From NCBI GenBank assembly GCA_014190475.1, contig BJGL01000018.1:1-35076 (forward strand): DNA of 35,076 nt, read 5' to 3'. How positions within the stretch are numbered: the stretch's first letter is position 1; every line of letters starts with the position of its first letter. Below are positions 1 to 7,616 of the stretch, one piece after another. Origin of the DNA: Bacteroidota bacterium (GTDB lineage Bacteria > Bacteroidota > Bacteroidia > Chitinophagales > Chitinophagaceae). Position numbers and translations under genes: made by a program. Under the pieces are notes generated by a model. The model ran no database searches and was not told the origin of the DNA. It saw only the letters and a list, made by a program, of their open reading frames with translations.

Positions 1-1664
1 TGCACACTTTTCAAGCGCTTGGACTGAGCGCCCCGCTTCTTCAGTCTATCCAAAAACTTGGGTTTACAGAACCCACTCCCATCCAGCAAAAGGCGATCCC
101 CATTTTATTACAAGGAACACGTGATTTTATAGGTTTGGCTCAGACAGGCACCGGTAAAACGGCTGCATTTGGACTTCCATTACTTGATCTGCTAGACAAA
201 TCCCGCACCCATCCTCAGGCACTTATTATTTGCCCCACCCGCGAGCTTTGTTTGCAGATTACATCTGACATTAAAAAATTCCAGGGAATTACCGGGCAGG
301 TGCTGGTAACACCTGTTTATGGAGGAGCATCTATCGGCGCACAGGTTAAAGATTTGAAGCGCGGAACACATGTAGTAGTTGCGACCCCCGGCCGATTAAT
401 TGATTTGATTGAAAGAAAAGCAATCCGACTCGATCAAATAGAGTATGTGGTATTGGACGAAGCAGACGAAATGCTCAACATGGGATTTCAGGAGGATATT
501 GAGTTTATTCTCCAGAATACTCCAAAGAGAGAGAGTACCTGGCTTTTCAGTGCTACAATGCCCACTGAAATCAGACAAGTCAGCAAGCGTTACATGCATG
601 AGCCTACTGAGGTTACAATAGGCAAGATGAATGCGGCAAACGTCAATATTGATCACCAATATTATCAATGTCAGCACCCTTACCGCTATGAGGTCTTGAA
701 GCGAATCATTGATTTTAACCCCGATATTTTTGGAATCGTATTTGCCCGAACCAAAGCAGATGCGCAAGAAATTGCAGAAAAATTAACCCGCGAGGGGTAT
801 GATATCGATGCCATACACGGAGATCTCACCCAGGCACAAAGAGATCGCGTGATGGGGGCGTTTAGAACAAGAAATATTCGCTTACTAGTAGCAACGGATG
901 TTGCCGCAAGAGGTATTGATGTGCAGGGGATCACACACGTTATTAACTACGAATTACCTGACGATACTGAGGTGTATACGCACCGTAGCGGAAGAACAGG
1001 ACGGGCGGGCAAGAGTGGCTTATGCGTATCCATTGTTACACCTCGTGAGGCTTACCGATTAAAGCAGATTGAAAAATTGATTCAAACACGTTTTCATCGG
1101 ATGGATATTCCAAGCGGAAAAGATGTTTGTCGAAAACAGTTTTTTCATTTCACTGATCGGTTGTTAAAAGCTGACATTAGTCATGGCGAATACGAAACCT
1201 ACATTCCCATGCTTGCAGAAAAATTTTCTGCGGTAAGCAAGGAGGAGATTTTACAACGCGTGGCCGCTTTAGAGTTTGATCGCTTCCTGCGTTATTACGA
1301 AAATGCAGCCGATCTAAACCTTAGACAGCAGCCCGTTGATAGCAAATTGGGCAAGAAGAGAAAGCAAGAACAAGGCGCAGTTCCACAAGGGGACGCTTCT
1401 TACCAGCGGTTATTTATCAACTTGGGAACAAAAGATGGTTTTTATAAAGCCAGCTTTTTACAGTTCCTTTTGGATATGAGCGAACAAAGAAAAGATGTTT
1501 TGGGGAAAATTGATTTGCGCGAAATGAATAGCTGGGTAGAGGTGGATTCCAGAGTGGCTGGAAAATTTATCAAAGCGATTGATGGAAAAAACTTCAAGGG
1601 TCGTCGAATTAGAATGAATGATGCGAACACTGGGGGCCGTAGTGGTTCTCGTCAAGGTCAATAA
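1..1664 (+). CDS. DEAD-box ATP-dependent RNA helicase with DbpA-like RNA-binding tail (5' end cut by window edge)
   Basis: ATP-dependent RNA duplex unwinding, probably in ribosome assembly or mRNA turnover. The open frame runs from base 3. The first codons read HTFQALGLSAPLLQ, and the two bases before them are tg, so the start codon (probably ATG) is missing only its first base. Seen: a Q motif (GFTEPTPIQ), motif I AQTGTGKT, PTREL, TPGR, motif II DEAD, motif III SAT, and HRSGRTGRAG (motif VI). After a basic linker (GKKRKQEQ) the C-terminal ~80 residues (RLFINLGTKDGFY onward) look like the DbpA/CsdA RNA-binding domain (PF03880 type). The predicted length, about 554 residues, fits CsdA/DeaD-like proteins of Bacteroidota. 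Whether it is DeaD, DbpA or another paralogue cannot be settled here. It is separated from the aro operon by 51 bases. Confidence 0.95.
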   Translation, partial: HTFQALGLSAPLLQSIQKLGFTEPTPIQQKAIPILLQGTRDFIGLAQTGTGKTAAFGLPLLDLLDKSRTHPQALIICPTRELCLQITSDIKKFQGITGQVLVTPVYGGASIGAQVKDLKRGTHVVVATPGRLIDLIERKAIRLDQIEYVVLDEADEMLNMGFQEDIEFILQNTPKRESTWLFSATMPTEIRQVSKRYMHEPTEVTIGKMNAANVNIDHQYYQCQHPYRYEVLKRIIDFNPDIFGIVFARTKADAQEIAEKLTREGYDIDAIHGDLTQAQRDRVMGAFRTRNIRLLVATDVAARGIDVQGITHVINYELPDDTEVYTHRSGRTGRAGKSGLCVSIVTPREAYRLKQIEKLIQTRFHRMDIPSGKDVCRKQFFHFTDRLLKADISHGEYETYIPMLAEKFSAVSKEEILQRVAALEFDRFLRYYENAADLNLRQQPVDSKLGKKRKQEQGAVPQGDASYQRLFINLGTKDGFYKASFLQFLLDMSEQRKDVLGKIDLREMNSWVEVDSRVAGKFIKAIDGKNFKGRRIRMNDANTGGRSGSRQGQ

Positions 1665-1688
1665 GCGCAACGACTCATTTTATAATTC

Positions 1689-1696
1689 TATCTTTA
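1689..1696 (+). promoter_or_regulatory. Putative -7 element of the aro operon promoter
   Basis: TATCTTTA matches the Bacteroidota TAnnTTTG element at seven of eight positions and lies 20 bases before the ATG of the DAHP synthase gene. No clear TTTG -33 box is seen upstream. The right half overlaps the left arm of the inverted repeat at 1692-1715. Confidence 0.4.
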
Positions 1697-1715
1697 CAAT
1701 CTGTTTATTGTAAAG
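1692..1715 (+). promoter_or_regulatory. Inverted repeat abutting the start codon of the aro operon
   Basis: CTTTACAAT (1692-1700) and ATTGTAAAG (1707-1715) form a perfect 9-bp inverted repeat with a 6-base spacer. The right arm touches the ATG at 1716. It could be a DNA operator straddling the predicted transcription start, or an RNA hairpin masking the initiation region. The symmetry is seen directly; the regulatory role is inferred. Confidence 0.5.
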
Positions 1716-2798
1716 ATGAACCTGACTTCCAATCTGGAAAATATTCTCACAAAAAAGCCGCTTATTATTAGCGGACCCTGTAGTGCTGAAACCAGAGAAC
1801 AGCTATTGGATACTGCTGTTCAACTTAAGGACACTGGTCGAGTTGATATTTTACGAGCGGGTATTTGGAAGCCACGCACCAAGCCTGGTATGTTCGAAGG
1901 GGTGGGCAGCAAAGGTCTTCCCTGGTTACTGGAAGCCTCCCAAATAACAGGATTGCCTACTACAGTGGAAGTAGCTACCGCAAAACAAGTGGAGGAAGCA
2001 CTTCGTTATCAAGTTTCTATTCTTTGGATAGGGGCTCGCACTACGGTAAACCCCTTTAGCGTACAAGAGGTAGCCGACGCATTGAAGGGAGTGAATATCC
2101 CTGTACTAATCAAAAACCCAATTAATCCAGATTTAGAGTTGTGGAGTGGTGCGGTTGAGCGGATCAGTCGTGCTGGAATCTCTACAATTGGTTTGATACA
2201 TCGCGGTTTCAGCACTTTTGGAGAATCAGGATATAGAAATGCACCACTTTGGCATTTGGCCGTGGAAATGAAACTCAGACATCCTTCCTTACTATTTATC
2301 ACCGATCCCTCACACATTTGTGGAAGACGTGATATAATTCCGGAGGTAATTCAACGGGCTATTGATTTAGACAGTGACGGATTGATGATAGAAAGTCATC
2401 GTGATCCTGCCAATGCCTGGAGTGATGCCGCTCAGCAGGTAACGCCAACAGCCTTATTAGCAATACTCGAGCAGATCATTTGGCGAAAGGAGGATGTTAA
2501 TTCACCTGACTACCAGGCAGCACTCGATACCTTGCGCCAGGAGATCAACCAATATGACGAAGAACTATTGCAGCTTTTATCTCGTCGTATGAAGGTGGCA
2601 GAAAAAATTGCACAGTATAAAAAGGAAAATCAAATTACAATCCTGCAACCCGGTCGTTGGCAGGAAATTACCCGTCGTGTGCTGTTAAAGTCGGAAGAGT
2701 TAGGTTTAAGTCAGGAATTTCTCACACAGTTTCTAGATGCAATTCATATGGAGAGTATTGCTCATCAAAAGCGGGTATTGGATGCTGCAAAAAAGTAA
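1716..2798 (+). CDS. Bifunctional 3-deoxy-7-phosphoheptulonate synthase / chorismate mutase
   Basis: First step of the shikimate pathway (PEP plus erythrose-4-phosphate to DAHP) fused to chorismate mutase (chorismate to prephenate). Residues ~10-255 are a KDOPS-like DAHP synthase: GPCSAE with metal ligand C22, AGIWKPRTKPGMF, WIGARTTVNPF, IKNPINPDLELW, DPSH with H200, and MIESHRDP with E226. Residues ~262-360 are an AroQ-class chorismate mutase (LRQEINQYDEELLQLLSRR then RWQEI). The architecture is common in Bacteroidota, where the mutase domain can act in feedback control. It is first in the aro run; the next gene starts 4 bases after its stop. The ATG at 1716 directly follows an inverted repeat, so this gene is the likely point of control. 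Total 360 residues, usual for the fusion. Confidence 0.95.
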   Translation: MNLTSNLENILTKKPLIISGPCSAETREQLLDTAVQLKDTGRVDILRAGIWKPRTKPGMFEGVGSKGLPWLLEASQITGLPTTVEVATAKQVEEALRYQVSILWIGARTTVNPFSVQEVADALKGVNIPVLIKNPINPDLELWSGAVERISRAGISTIGLIHRGFSTFGESGYRNAPLWHLAVEMKLRHPSLLFITDPSHICGRRDIIPEVIQRAIDLDSDGLMIESHRDPANAWSDAAQQVTPTALLAILEQIIWRKEDVNSPDYQAALDTLRQEINQYDEELLQLLSRRMKVAEKIAQYKKENQITILQPGRWQEITRRVLLKSEELGLSQEFLTQFLDAIHMESIAHQKRVLDAAKK

Positions 2799-2802
2799 GC
2801 TG

Positions 2803-3825
2803 ATGAAACAAAAAAAAATCCGAATTGTTGCTGCCGTAACTACCTGTTATTTTTCATCCCGCTTCTCCTTATTAAAAAAATTAGTTCCGGTTGCTCACAC
2901 TGTTCTTCTCACCGACCAGCATGTATACAAATCTCATGCTTCCCTTTTCAAGGGTTGGAATACTATTGTATTAAAGGCAGGGGAGCCCTACAAGATTCAA
3001 CCAACGGTTGACGCTGTTATTGAACAGTTGATTCATATGAAAGCTGATCGCCAAACCTGGCTAATAGGCGTAGGAGGAGGGGTGATAACTGACCTGGCTG
3101 GCTACATTGGCGCTATCTACATGCGAGGTATCAATGTGGGATTTGTACCCACTACGTTACTGGCAATGGTGGATGCTGCAGTAGGAGGAAAAAATGGAAT
3201 TGATCATGGCAACTATAAAAATTTAGTGGGGACCATCAGACAACCCTCCTTCCTTTTATACGACTCGGAATTTTTAAAAACACTGCCGGAACGTGAATGG
3301 AGAAATGGGTTTGCTGAGATCATTAAGCATGCTGCTTGTTTCAAGCCGTTGTGGTTTCGCGAACTTGAAAAAAATAATTTGCCCTATTATCAAAAGAATA
3401 AAAAAGCGCTAGCGTTGCTGATTGAAAAAAATGCCTTGCTTAAGTTGAGTATTGTTCAGCAAGACGAATCTGAACAGGGTTTACGCAGGGTATTGAATTT
3501 TGGACACACGCTGGGTCATGCGATTGAGATGGTTTATGAAGTTTCCCATGGCGAGGCTATTGCGCTAGGCATGGTTGCGGCAGCAAAGCTCTCCTCCCAA
3601 TTAACTGGTTTTAAAGATTCCAACCGATTACATCAACTGTTGATGCAATATGGGTTACCTACAGAAGCCACCTATGATCTTTCCAAGCTGATGCGAGTTT
3701 TGGAAATGGATAAAAAGAAAGCAGGTAAACAGGTGCGTTATGTTTTATTAAAGCAGGTTGGTAAAGCACAGGTGCAGTTGTTGCCGTTTACCGCCGTGAA
3801 AAACTTGCTAAATCAATTGTCTTGA
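2803..3825 (+). CDS. aroB: 3-dehydroquinate synthase
   Basis: Converts DAHP to 3-dehydroquinate in the shikimate pathway, using NAD and a divalent metal, in the cytoplasm. The ATG at 2803 (MKQKKIRIV) is chosen because it falls 4 bases after the preceding stop; an in-frame ATG at 2782 lies inside the upstream gene and is less likely. About 340 residues. Seen: the NAD-binding stretch IGVGGGVITDLAGYIG (~88-103), FVPTTLLAMVDAAVGGKNGID (~114-134), the substrate/metal region GFAEIIKHA (~169-177), FGHTLGHAIE and SHGEAIALGM with metal-ligand histidines. Overlaps the next gene through a 4-base TTGA junction, suggesting translational coupling. Confidence 0.95.
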   Translation: MKQKKIRIVAAVTTCYFSSRFSLLKKLVPVAHTVLLTDQHVYKSHASLFKGWNTIVLKAGEPYKIQPTVDAVIEQLIHMKADRQTWLIGVGGGVITDLAGYIGAIYMRGINVGFVPTTLLAMVDAAVGGKNGIDHGNYKNLVGTIRQPSFLLYDSEFLKTLPEREWRNGFAEIIKHAACFKPLWFRELEKNNLPYYQKNKKALALLIEKNALLKLSIVQQDESEQGLRRVLNFGHTLGHAIEMVYEVSHGEAIALGMVAAAKLSSQLTGFKDSNRLHQLLMQYGLPTEATYDLSKLMRVLEMDKKKAGKQVRYVLLKQVGKAQVQLLPFTAVKNLLNQLS

Positions 3826-5108
3826 TTGCAATCGTTCATTCATCCAAGCTTCATGGGGCTGTAAAAGCTACTCGTTCAAAAAGTGTAATGCAACGCGCAT
3901 GTGCAGCCGCATTATTAGCGGGTGGTGAAACCCGTTTGATCGACCCGGGAACTGCCGAAGATGATCAGGCCGCCATAGCGGTGATACAGGCACTGGGCGC
4001 TTCCGTAAAAAAATTGGATGATGAATCGCTGTTGATTTCCAGCCATGGGATCAATTTAAACAAACACGTTACTATACATTGTGGTGAGTCAGGTTTGAGT
4101 CTGCGAATGTTTGTTCCCATTGCAGCCTTAATTCCCAACCATATAGCGGTAAACGGTCGGGGTAGCCTATTAAATAGGCCACAGCACTTTTTTGAGGAAG
4201 TGCTTCCTCAGCTCCATGTAGAGATCAGCAGTAACCATGGATTTCTTCCCATCAACTTGAAAGGGCCGCTCGTTCCTCAAACAATTACTATAGATGGTTC
4301 GCTCAGCTCGCAATTCTTAACAGGTCTATTAATGGCCTATTCCGGTGCAGGTGCAACGGATGTTTCGATTCATGTAAATGGGTTGGTAAGCCGCCCTTAC
4401 ATCGATTTGACATTGTCTGTTATGGAAAAATTTGGGCTACCTGTTCCTAACAATAGCAACTATCAACTATTTACATTCAAAAAAAGTAAAGCTTTAGTCA
4501 AGCCCGCTGCGCGATCGTATGAAGTTGAGGGTGATTGGAGCGGGGCTGCTTTTCTATTGGTTGCTGGTGCATTAGCAGGGGATATTACAATCGAGGGGAT
4601 TAATCCCGCGTCCTTTCAGGCCGATCGACAAATTCTCTCTTTGGCTGGGCTTGCAGAAATTAAAATAACTGCATTTGACAATTCATTGTCCATACAGGCC
4701 TCTTCCGTAAAGGCTTTTGAATTTGATGCAACAGATTGCCCTGACCTTTTTCCACCGCTTACAACACTGGCAGTATTTGCAAACGGTATTAGCCGAATCA
4801 AGGGAGTGAACCGACTAACGCATAAAGAAAGTAATCGTGGATTGGCGTTGGTGAAGGAGTTTTCTAAGTTGGGAGCCAGTGTAATTATTGAAAATGATTA
4901 TTTGGTAATTAGGGGGCAAGATCAAATTACAGGTGGAGAGGTTTCCTCTCATCATGATCATCGTATTGCAATGGCACTGGCAGTGGCAGGGCTACGCGCT
5001 GCCCATCCGGTTGTGATTGAAAATGCTGAGGCAGTTGGCAAATCGTACCCCTCTTTTTACTCCCACCTGCAAAGTCTTGGCGCCTCCGTATCTTTATCCT
5101 CACACTAA
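3822..5108 (+). CDS. aroA: 3-phosphoshikimate 1-carboxyvinyltransferase (EPSP synthase)
   Basis: Transfers enolpyruvyl from PEP to shikimate-3-phosphate. The start is TTG at 3822, sharing TTGA with the aroB stop. No ATG or GTG lies nearby in frame, and homology begins at once (SSKLHGAVKATRSKS), so TTG (or an even rarer ATT just after it) must be used. 428 residues. Seen: catalytic Lys20 in ATRSKS (family consensus is P-x-SKS), the PEP-loop region GESGLSLRMF (88-97), SSQFLTGLLMA, the catalytic Asp in DCPDLFPP (~305-312), HKESNR, and DHRIAMA. By alignment from memory, Leu92 and Met96 sit where E. coli has Thr97 and Pro101. A short 10-base gap leads to aroC. Confidence 0.95.
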   Translation: MIAIVHSSKLHGAVKATRSKSVMQRACAAALLAGGETRLIDPGTAEDDQAAIAVIQALGASVKKLDDESLLISSHGINLNKHVTIHCGESGLSLRMFVPIAALIPNHIAVNGRGSLLNRPQHFFEEVLPQLHVEISSNHGFLPINLKGPLVPQTITIDGSLSSQFLTGLLMAYSGAGATDVSIHVNGLVSRPYIDLTLSVMEKFGLPVPNNSNYQLFTFKKSKALVKPAARSYEVEGDWSGAAFLLVAGALAGDITIEGINPASFQADRQILSLAGLAEIKITAFDNSLSIQASSVKAFEFDATDCPDLFPPLTTLAVFANGISRIKGVNRLTHKESNRGLALVKEFSKLGASVIIENDYLVIRGQDQITGGEVSSHHDHRIAMALAVAGLRAAHPVVIENAEAVGKSYPSFYSHLQSLGASVSLSSH

Positions 5109-5118
5109 AGCTGAGATT

Positions 5119-6114
5119 TTGAATTCATTTGGAAGAATTTTTCGCGTTCAAATTTTTGGTGAGTCCCACGGCCAAGTGGTGGGCGTTTTGATTGATGGAT
5201 GTCCTGCAGGCATTCCAATAAGTCTCGAAAATTTTCAAGAGGATTTGATGCGACGCAGGGGAGGGCTACAGAAAGGAACTACTCCCCGGGCAGAGGAAGA
5301 TGTACCCTTGCTGAAAACAGGTGTTTTTGCTGGTAAAACAACAGGGGCTCCCCTCACGATCCTATTTGAAAATAAAAACACGCGTAGCGCTGACTATGAA
5401 AAAATCAGAGAAATCCCACGTCCGGGGCATGCGGATTTTGTGGCCCATCAAAAATTTGGCGGACATGAAGATTACAGAGGTGGAGGGCATTTCAGTGGGC
5501 GATTAACTGCTTGTTTAGTAGCGGCAGGTGTATTAGCAAAACAACTGGTAGGGTCCGTTAAAATTTCTGCCACCCTAAAGGAAGTTGGCGGAGAGGTATC
5601 AATCGACAAGGGGATTGAAAAAGCAATAGCGAATCAAGACAGCGTCGGTGGGATAATCGAATGCGTTGTGAAGGGGTTGCCAATTGGTTTAGGCGAACCT
5701 TTCTTTGATTCAGTTGAATCCTTACTGGCGCATGCTGTTTTTTCTATTCCTGCTGTTCGGGGAATTGAGTTTGGAACTGGTTTTGCAGCAGCTCGTATGT
5801 TTGGAAGTGAACACAATGATAGTATTGTGGCCTCTGATGGAACTACGGCTACCAATCATGCCGGTGGAGTGGTAGGCGGGCTCACCAATGGAAATGAACT
5901 TACGTTTCGTATAGCCATAAAGCCTACTTCGTCTACTCCGCAGCAACAAAAGAGTTTAAATACAACAACGGGCGAACAAGCGATTTTTGAGGTGAAAGGT
6001 CGACATGATCTCTGTATTGCGCTCCGTGTGCCGGTGGTTGTGGAAGCAGTTACTGCAATGGTGCTGGCGGATCTGCTCATGCTGGAGCAAAAGATAAGTC
6101 GTGTTAATCACTAG
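5119..6114 (+). CDS. aroC: Chorismate synthase
   Basis: Last shikimate step: EPSP to chorismate using reduced FMN. The start is taken as TTG at 5119, giving MNSFGRIFRVQIFGESHG, the canonical N-terminus of the family; the frame stays open upstream, but that stretch overlaps aroA and has no family resemblance. 331 residues, on the short side for the family but with an apparently complete C-terminus (VEAVTAMVLADLLM). Seen: GESHG, MRRRGG, the RGGGHFSGRLT signature, and GGISNG-like VVGGLTNG. It ends the aro operon. The convergent dipeptidase gene ends 5 bases away, with no terminator hairpin visible between them. Confidence 0.95.
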   Translation: MNSFGRIFRVQIFGESHGQVVGVLIDGCPAGIPISLENFQEDLMRRRGGLQKGTTPRAEEDVPLLKTGVFAGKTTGAPLTILFENKNTRSADYEKIREIPRPGHADFVAHQKFGGHEDYRGGGHFSGRLTACLVAAGVLAKQLVGSVKISATLKEVGGEVSIDKGIEKAIANQDSVGGIIECVVKGLPIGLGEPFFDSVESLLAHAVFSIPAVRGIEFGTGFAAARMFGSEHNDSIVASDGTTATNHAGGVVGGLTNGNELTFRIAIKPTSSTPQQQKSLNTTTGEQAIFEVKGRHDLCIALRVPVVVEAVTAMVLADLLMLEQKISRVNH

Positions 6115-6118
6115 CTGG

Positions 6119-6820
6119 TCAGTCTGCCAATTCCCGAAAAGATAAATTCAGCACTTCATAACGCTTTGGGTTGGGCAGACTGTAATGCCACCACTCAGTT
6201 TCCAGCGATTTGAATCCAAAGTGCTCCATTATCTCTTTTAAGATTTTTCTATTTATCAGCACTTGAGGTTGGAGTTCCAAATAGCTATGGTGAGCTGCTG
6301 TTGAGAAATTATCAAAACCAGTGCCCATGTCAATTTCAACTCCTGTGGATTTGTCTACCAAGGTTAGGTCTATTGCAATTCCCCGATTATGACCGCTCCC
6401 TAAGCGGGGATTAGCAACATATCGTTCGTCCCTAATTAATTTCCAAAATCGCGCTGTAACTGCGTACGGCCTGTAGGCATCAAAAATTTTTAAGTCAAAT
6501 CCTCTTTTGGATAAAGAATCACTTACCGCTTTAAGTGCGCTGGCGGCCTCTTCACGCAAATAACAGGTAGTAGAGGAGGGTGGATACATTCTTTTGCCTG
6601 TAAAATTATTCTTGCTGGCGTACCGCAGCTCCATTTTAAGCGAGGGAATCAGTTTGTTTACATTTACCATACGCTTTATGGGACTACTGGCAATAGTGGC
6701 CAAATAGGCTTTTTTATCCTGGATTACCAGCGCAGTTGTGTCGGTGGACTGAGCCACAATTTTGGCCAGATTTAGGGTCAGGAGCAGTGTAAGCCAGCTA
6801 AATTGTTGCAGACGGGTCAT
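6119..6820 (-). CDS. D-alanyl-D-alanine dipeptidase, VanX/DdpX family, secreted
   Basis: Zinc peptidase that cleaves D-Ala-D-Ala or related dipeptides, probably for peptidoglycan turnover. Residues 1-24 look like a signal peptide (hydrophobic WLTLLLTLNLAK then IVAQ), placing it in the periplasm or as a surface lipid-free protein. Seen: YRP with Arg117 (substrate carboxylate), SGHNRGIAIDL with zinc ligands His144 and Asp151, and EWWH with catalytic Glu209 and zinc ligand His212. All VanX-family active-site residues are present in 233 residues. There is no VanH/VanA neighbour, so a housekeeping role is likelier than vancomycin resistance. Transcribed divergently from the beta-barrel gene; a TATTTTTG box on the minus strand sits at 6858-6865. 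Confidence 0.92.
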   Translation of the reverse strand: MTRLQQFSWLTLLLTLNLAKIVAQSTDTTALVIQDKKAYLATIASSPIKRMVNVNKLIPSLKMELRYASKNNFTGKRMYPPSSTTCYLREEAASALKAVSDSLSKRGFDLKIFDAYRPYAVTARFWKLIRDERYVANPRLGSGHNRGIAIDLTLVDKSTGVEIDMGTGFDNFSTAAHHSYLELQPQVLINRKILKEIMEHFGFKSLETEWWHYSLPNPKRYEVLNLSFRELAD

Positions 6821-6857
6821 TTCAGGTGTTGAAATTCAAAAAGATAAGGCTCATTTT

Positions 6858-6865
6858 CAAAAATA
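6858..6865 (-). promoter_or_regulatory. Putative -7 element for the dipeptidase gene
   Basis: On the minus strand this reads TATTTTTG, an exact TAnnTTTG match, 38 bases before the dipeptidase ATG. No good -33 TTTG is seen. It shares the 108-base intergenic region with the plus-strand promoter at 6872-6903. Confidence 0.4.
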
Positions 6866-6871
6866 TTTTAA

Positions 6872-6903
6872 TTTTAGTATCTGACAGATACCCGTTAAAT
6901 TTG
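6872..6903 (+). promoter_or_regulatory. Putative Bacteroidota promoter for the beta-barrel gene
   Basis: TAAATTTG at 6896-6903 is an exact TAnnTTTG match. About 20 bases upstream lies TTTTAG (6872-6877), an imperfect -33 box. The predicted transcript would begin near 6907, giving a leader of about 20 bases before the ATG at 6929, which supports that start over the earlier in-frame ATG-like codon at 6908. Confidence 0.5.
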
Positions 6904-6928
6904 CCGGGTGCTAACCAAACTATCTTTT

Positions 6929-7513
6929 ATGAAGAAGTTTCTACTTTTCGTAGCTTTTGCTTCAACTGTATCGTACTTACAAGCCCAAGACAACCAAAAA
7001 GGATCTGAGACTTTTGGTGTCAGCTTTTATTTAAACGACTTTGCAACAGCTTCTCGTATACGGACCACTTCACTCAATACGGTAATTGCAGAAAAAACTT
7101 TTTCCCGTGTTGGAGAAATGAGTGCGGGTCTTGCAGTTAACTACACCAAGCAAATGCGTCCGAATATGGGATTTGCCGCATCGCTTGGAATAAGCAGCAT
7201 GCGTTACCCAATGACAGGACGTGTGATCAACAAGAGTAGTTCTCTTTTGGAGTTCTCTGCTGCATTGAACTTTATGATGACCACGGATGAATATTATGTT
7301 CAGCCTTATTTAACCCTAGGGGTGGGTGGACACAAGTATGGTCCCCATTTTGGTGCCTTCCTTCCTGCCGGATTAGGTTTGAAATTGAATGTTTTTAACG
7401 AGGCAAACCTTTTCATCACTACAAATTATCGTGTACCCGTTACCAACGAGACCGCCAACTACCATTTTCAACACATGATTGGGGTTGCTGCTCCAATTGG
7501 TAAGAAAAAATAA
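6929..7513 (+). CDS. Secreted beta-barrel-like protein of unknown function
   Basis: No specific function recognised. The start at 6929 gives a clear signal peptide (MKKFLLFVAFASTVSYLQAQ, cleavage likely after AQA or LQA-like sequence). The mature part, about 174 residues, alternates polar and hydrophobic residues in short strands separated by turns rich in Gly and Asn (AASLGISSMRYPMTG, YYVQPYLTLGVGGHKYG, GLGLKLNVFNEANLFITTNYRVPV), as in small eight-stranded outer-membrane barrels (OmpW/OmpX-like, PF13505 type). It ends with VAAPIGKKK rather than a terminal aromatic residue, which is atypical of an E. coli-type barrel. It has its own promoter and ends 27 bases before a strong terminator, so it is probably monocistronic. 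Confidence 0.75.
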   Translation: MKKFLLFVAFASTVSYLQAQDNQKGSETFGVSFYLNDFATASRIRTTSLNTVIAEKTFSRVGEMSAGLAVNYTKQMRPNMGFAASLGISSMRYPMTGRVINKSSSLLEFSAALNFMMTTDEYYVQPYLTLGVGGHKYGPHFGAFLPAGLGLKLNVFNEANLFITTNYRVPVTNETANYHFQHMIGVAAPIGKKK

Positions 7514-7540
7514 TCTCCCAGCCCGATTTATTGGCTGCTG

Positions 7541-7570
7541 AAAGCCCCGTAACACTACGGGGCTTTTTTT
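7541..7570 (+). terminator. Rho-independent terminator after the beta-barrel gene
   Basis: AAAGCCCCGTA (7541-7551), loop ACAC, TACGGGGCTTT (7556-7566): a perfect 11-bp stem with a run of seven T at 7564-7570. It insulates fusA from upstream transcription. Its A-rich 5' arm would also act on the minus strand. Confidence 0.9.
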
Positions 7571-7583
7571 GTGCTTTTTCCCC

Positions 7584-7591
7584 TACCTTTG
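7584..7591 (+). promoter_or_regulatory. Putative -7 element for fusA
   Basis: TACCTTTG is an exact TAnnTTTG match, identical to the -7 box of rpsJ (9966-9973), and lies 25 bases before the fusA ATG. The closest upstream TTTG (7568-7571) is only 12 bases away, too short for a normal -33 spacing, and it lies in the terminator T-run. Confidence 0.5.
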
Positions 7592-7616
7592 CGGCCTCAA
7601 ATTCAACCTATTTGTC

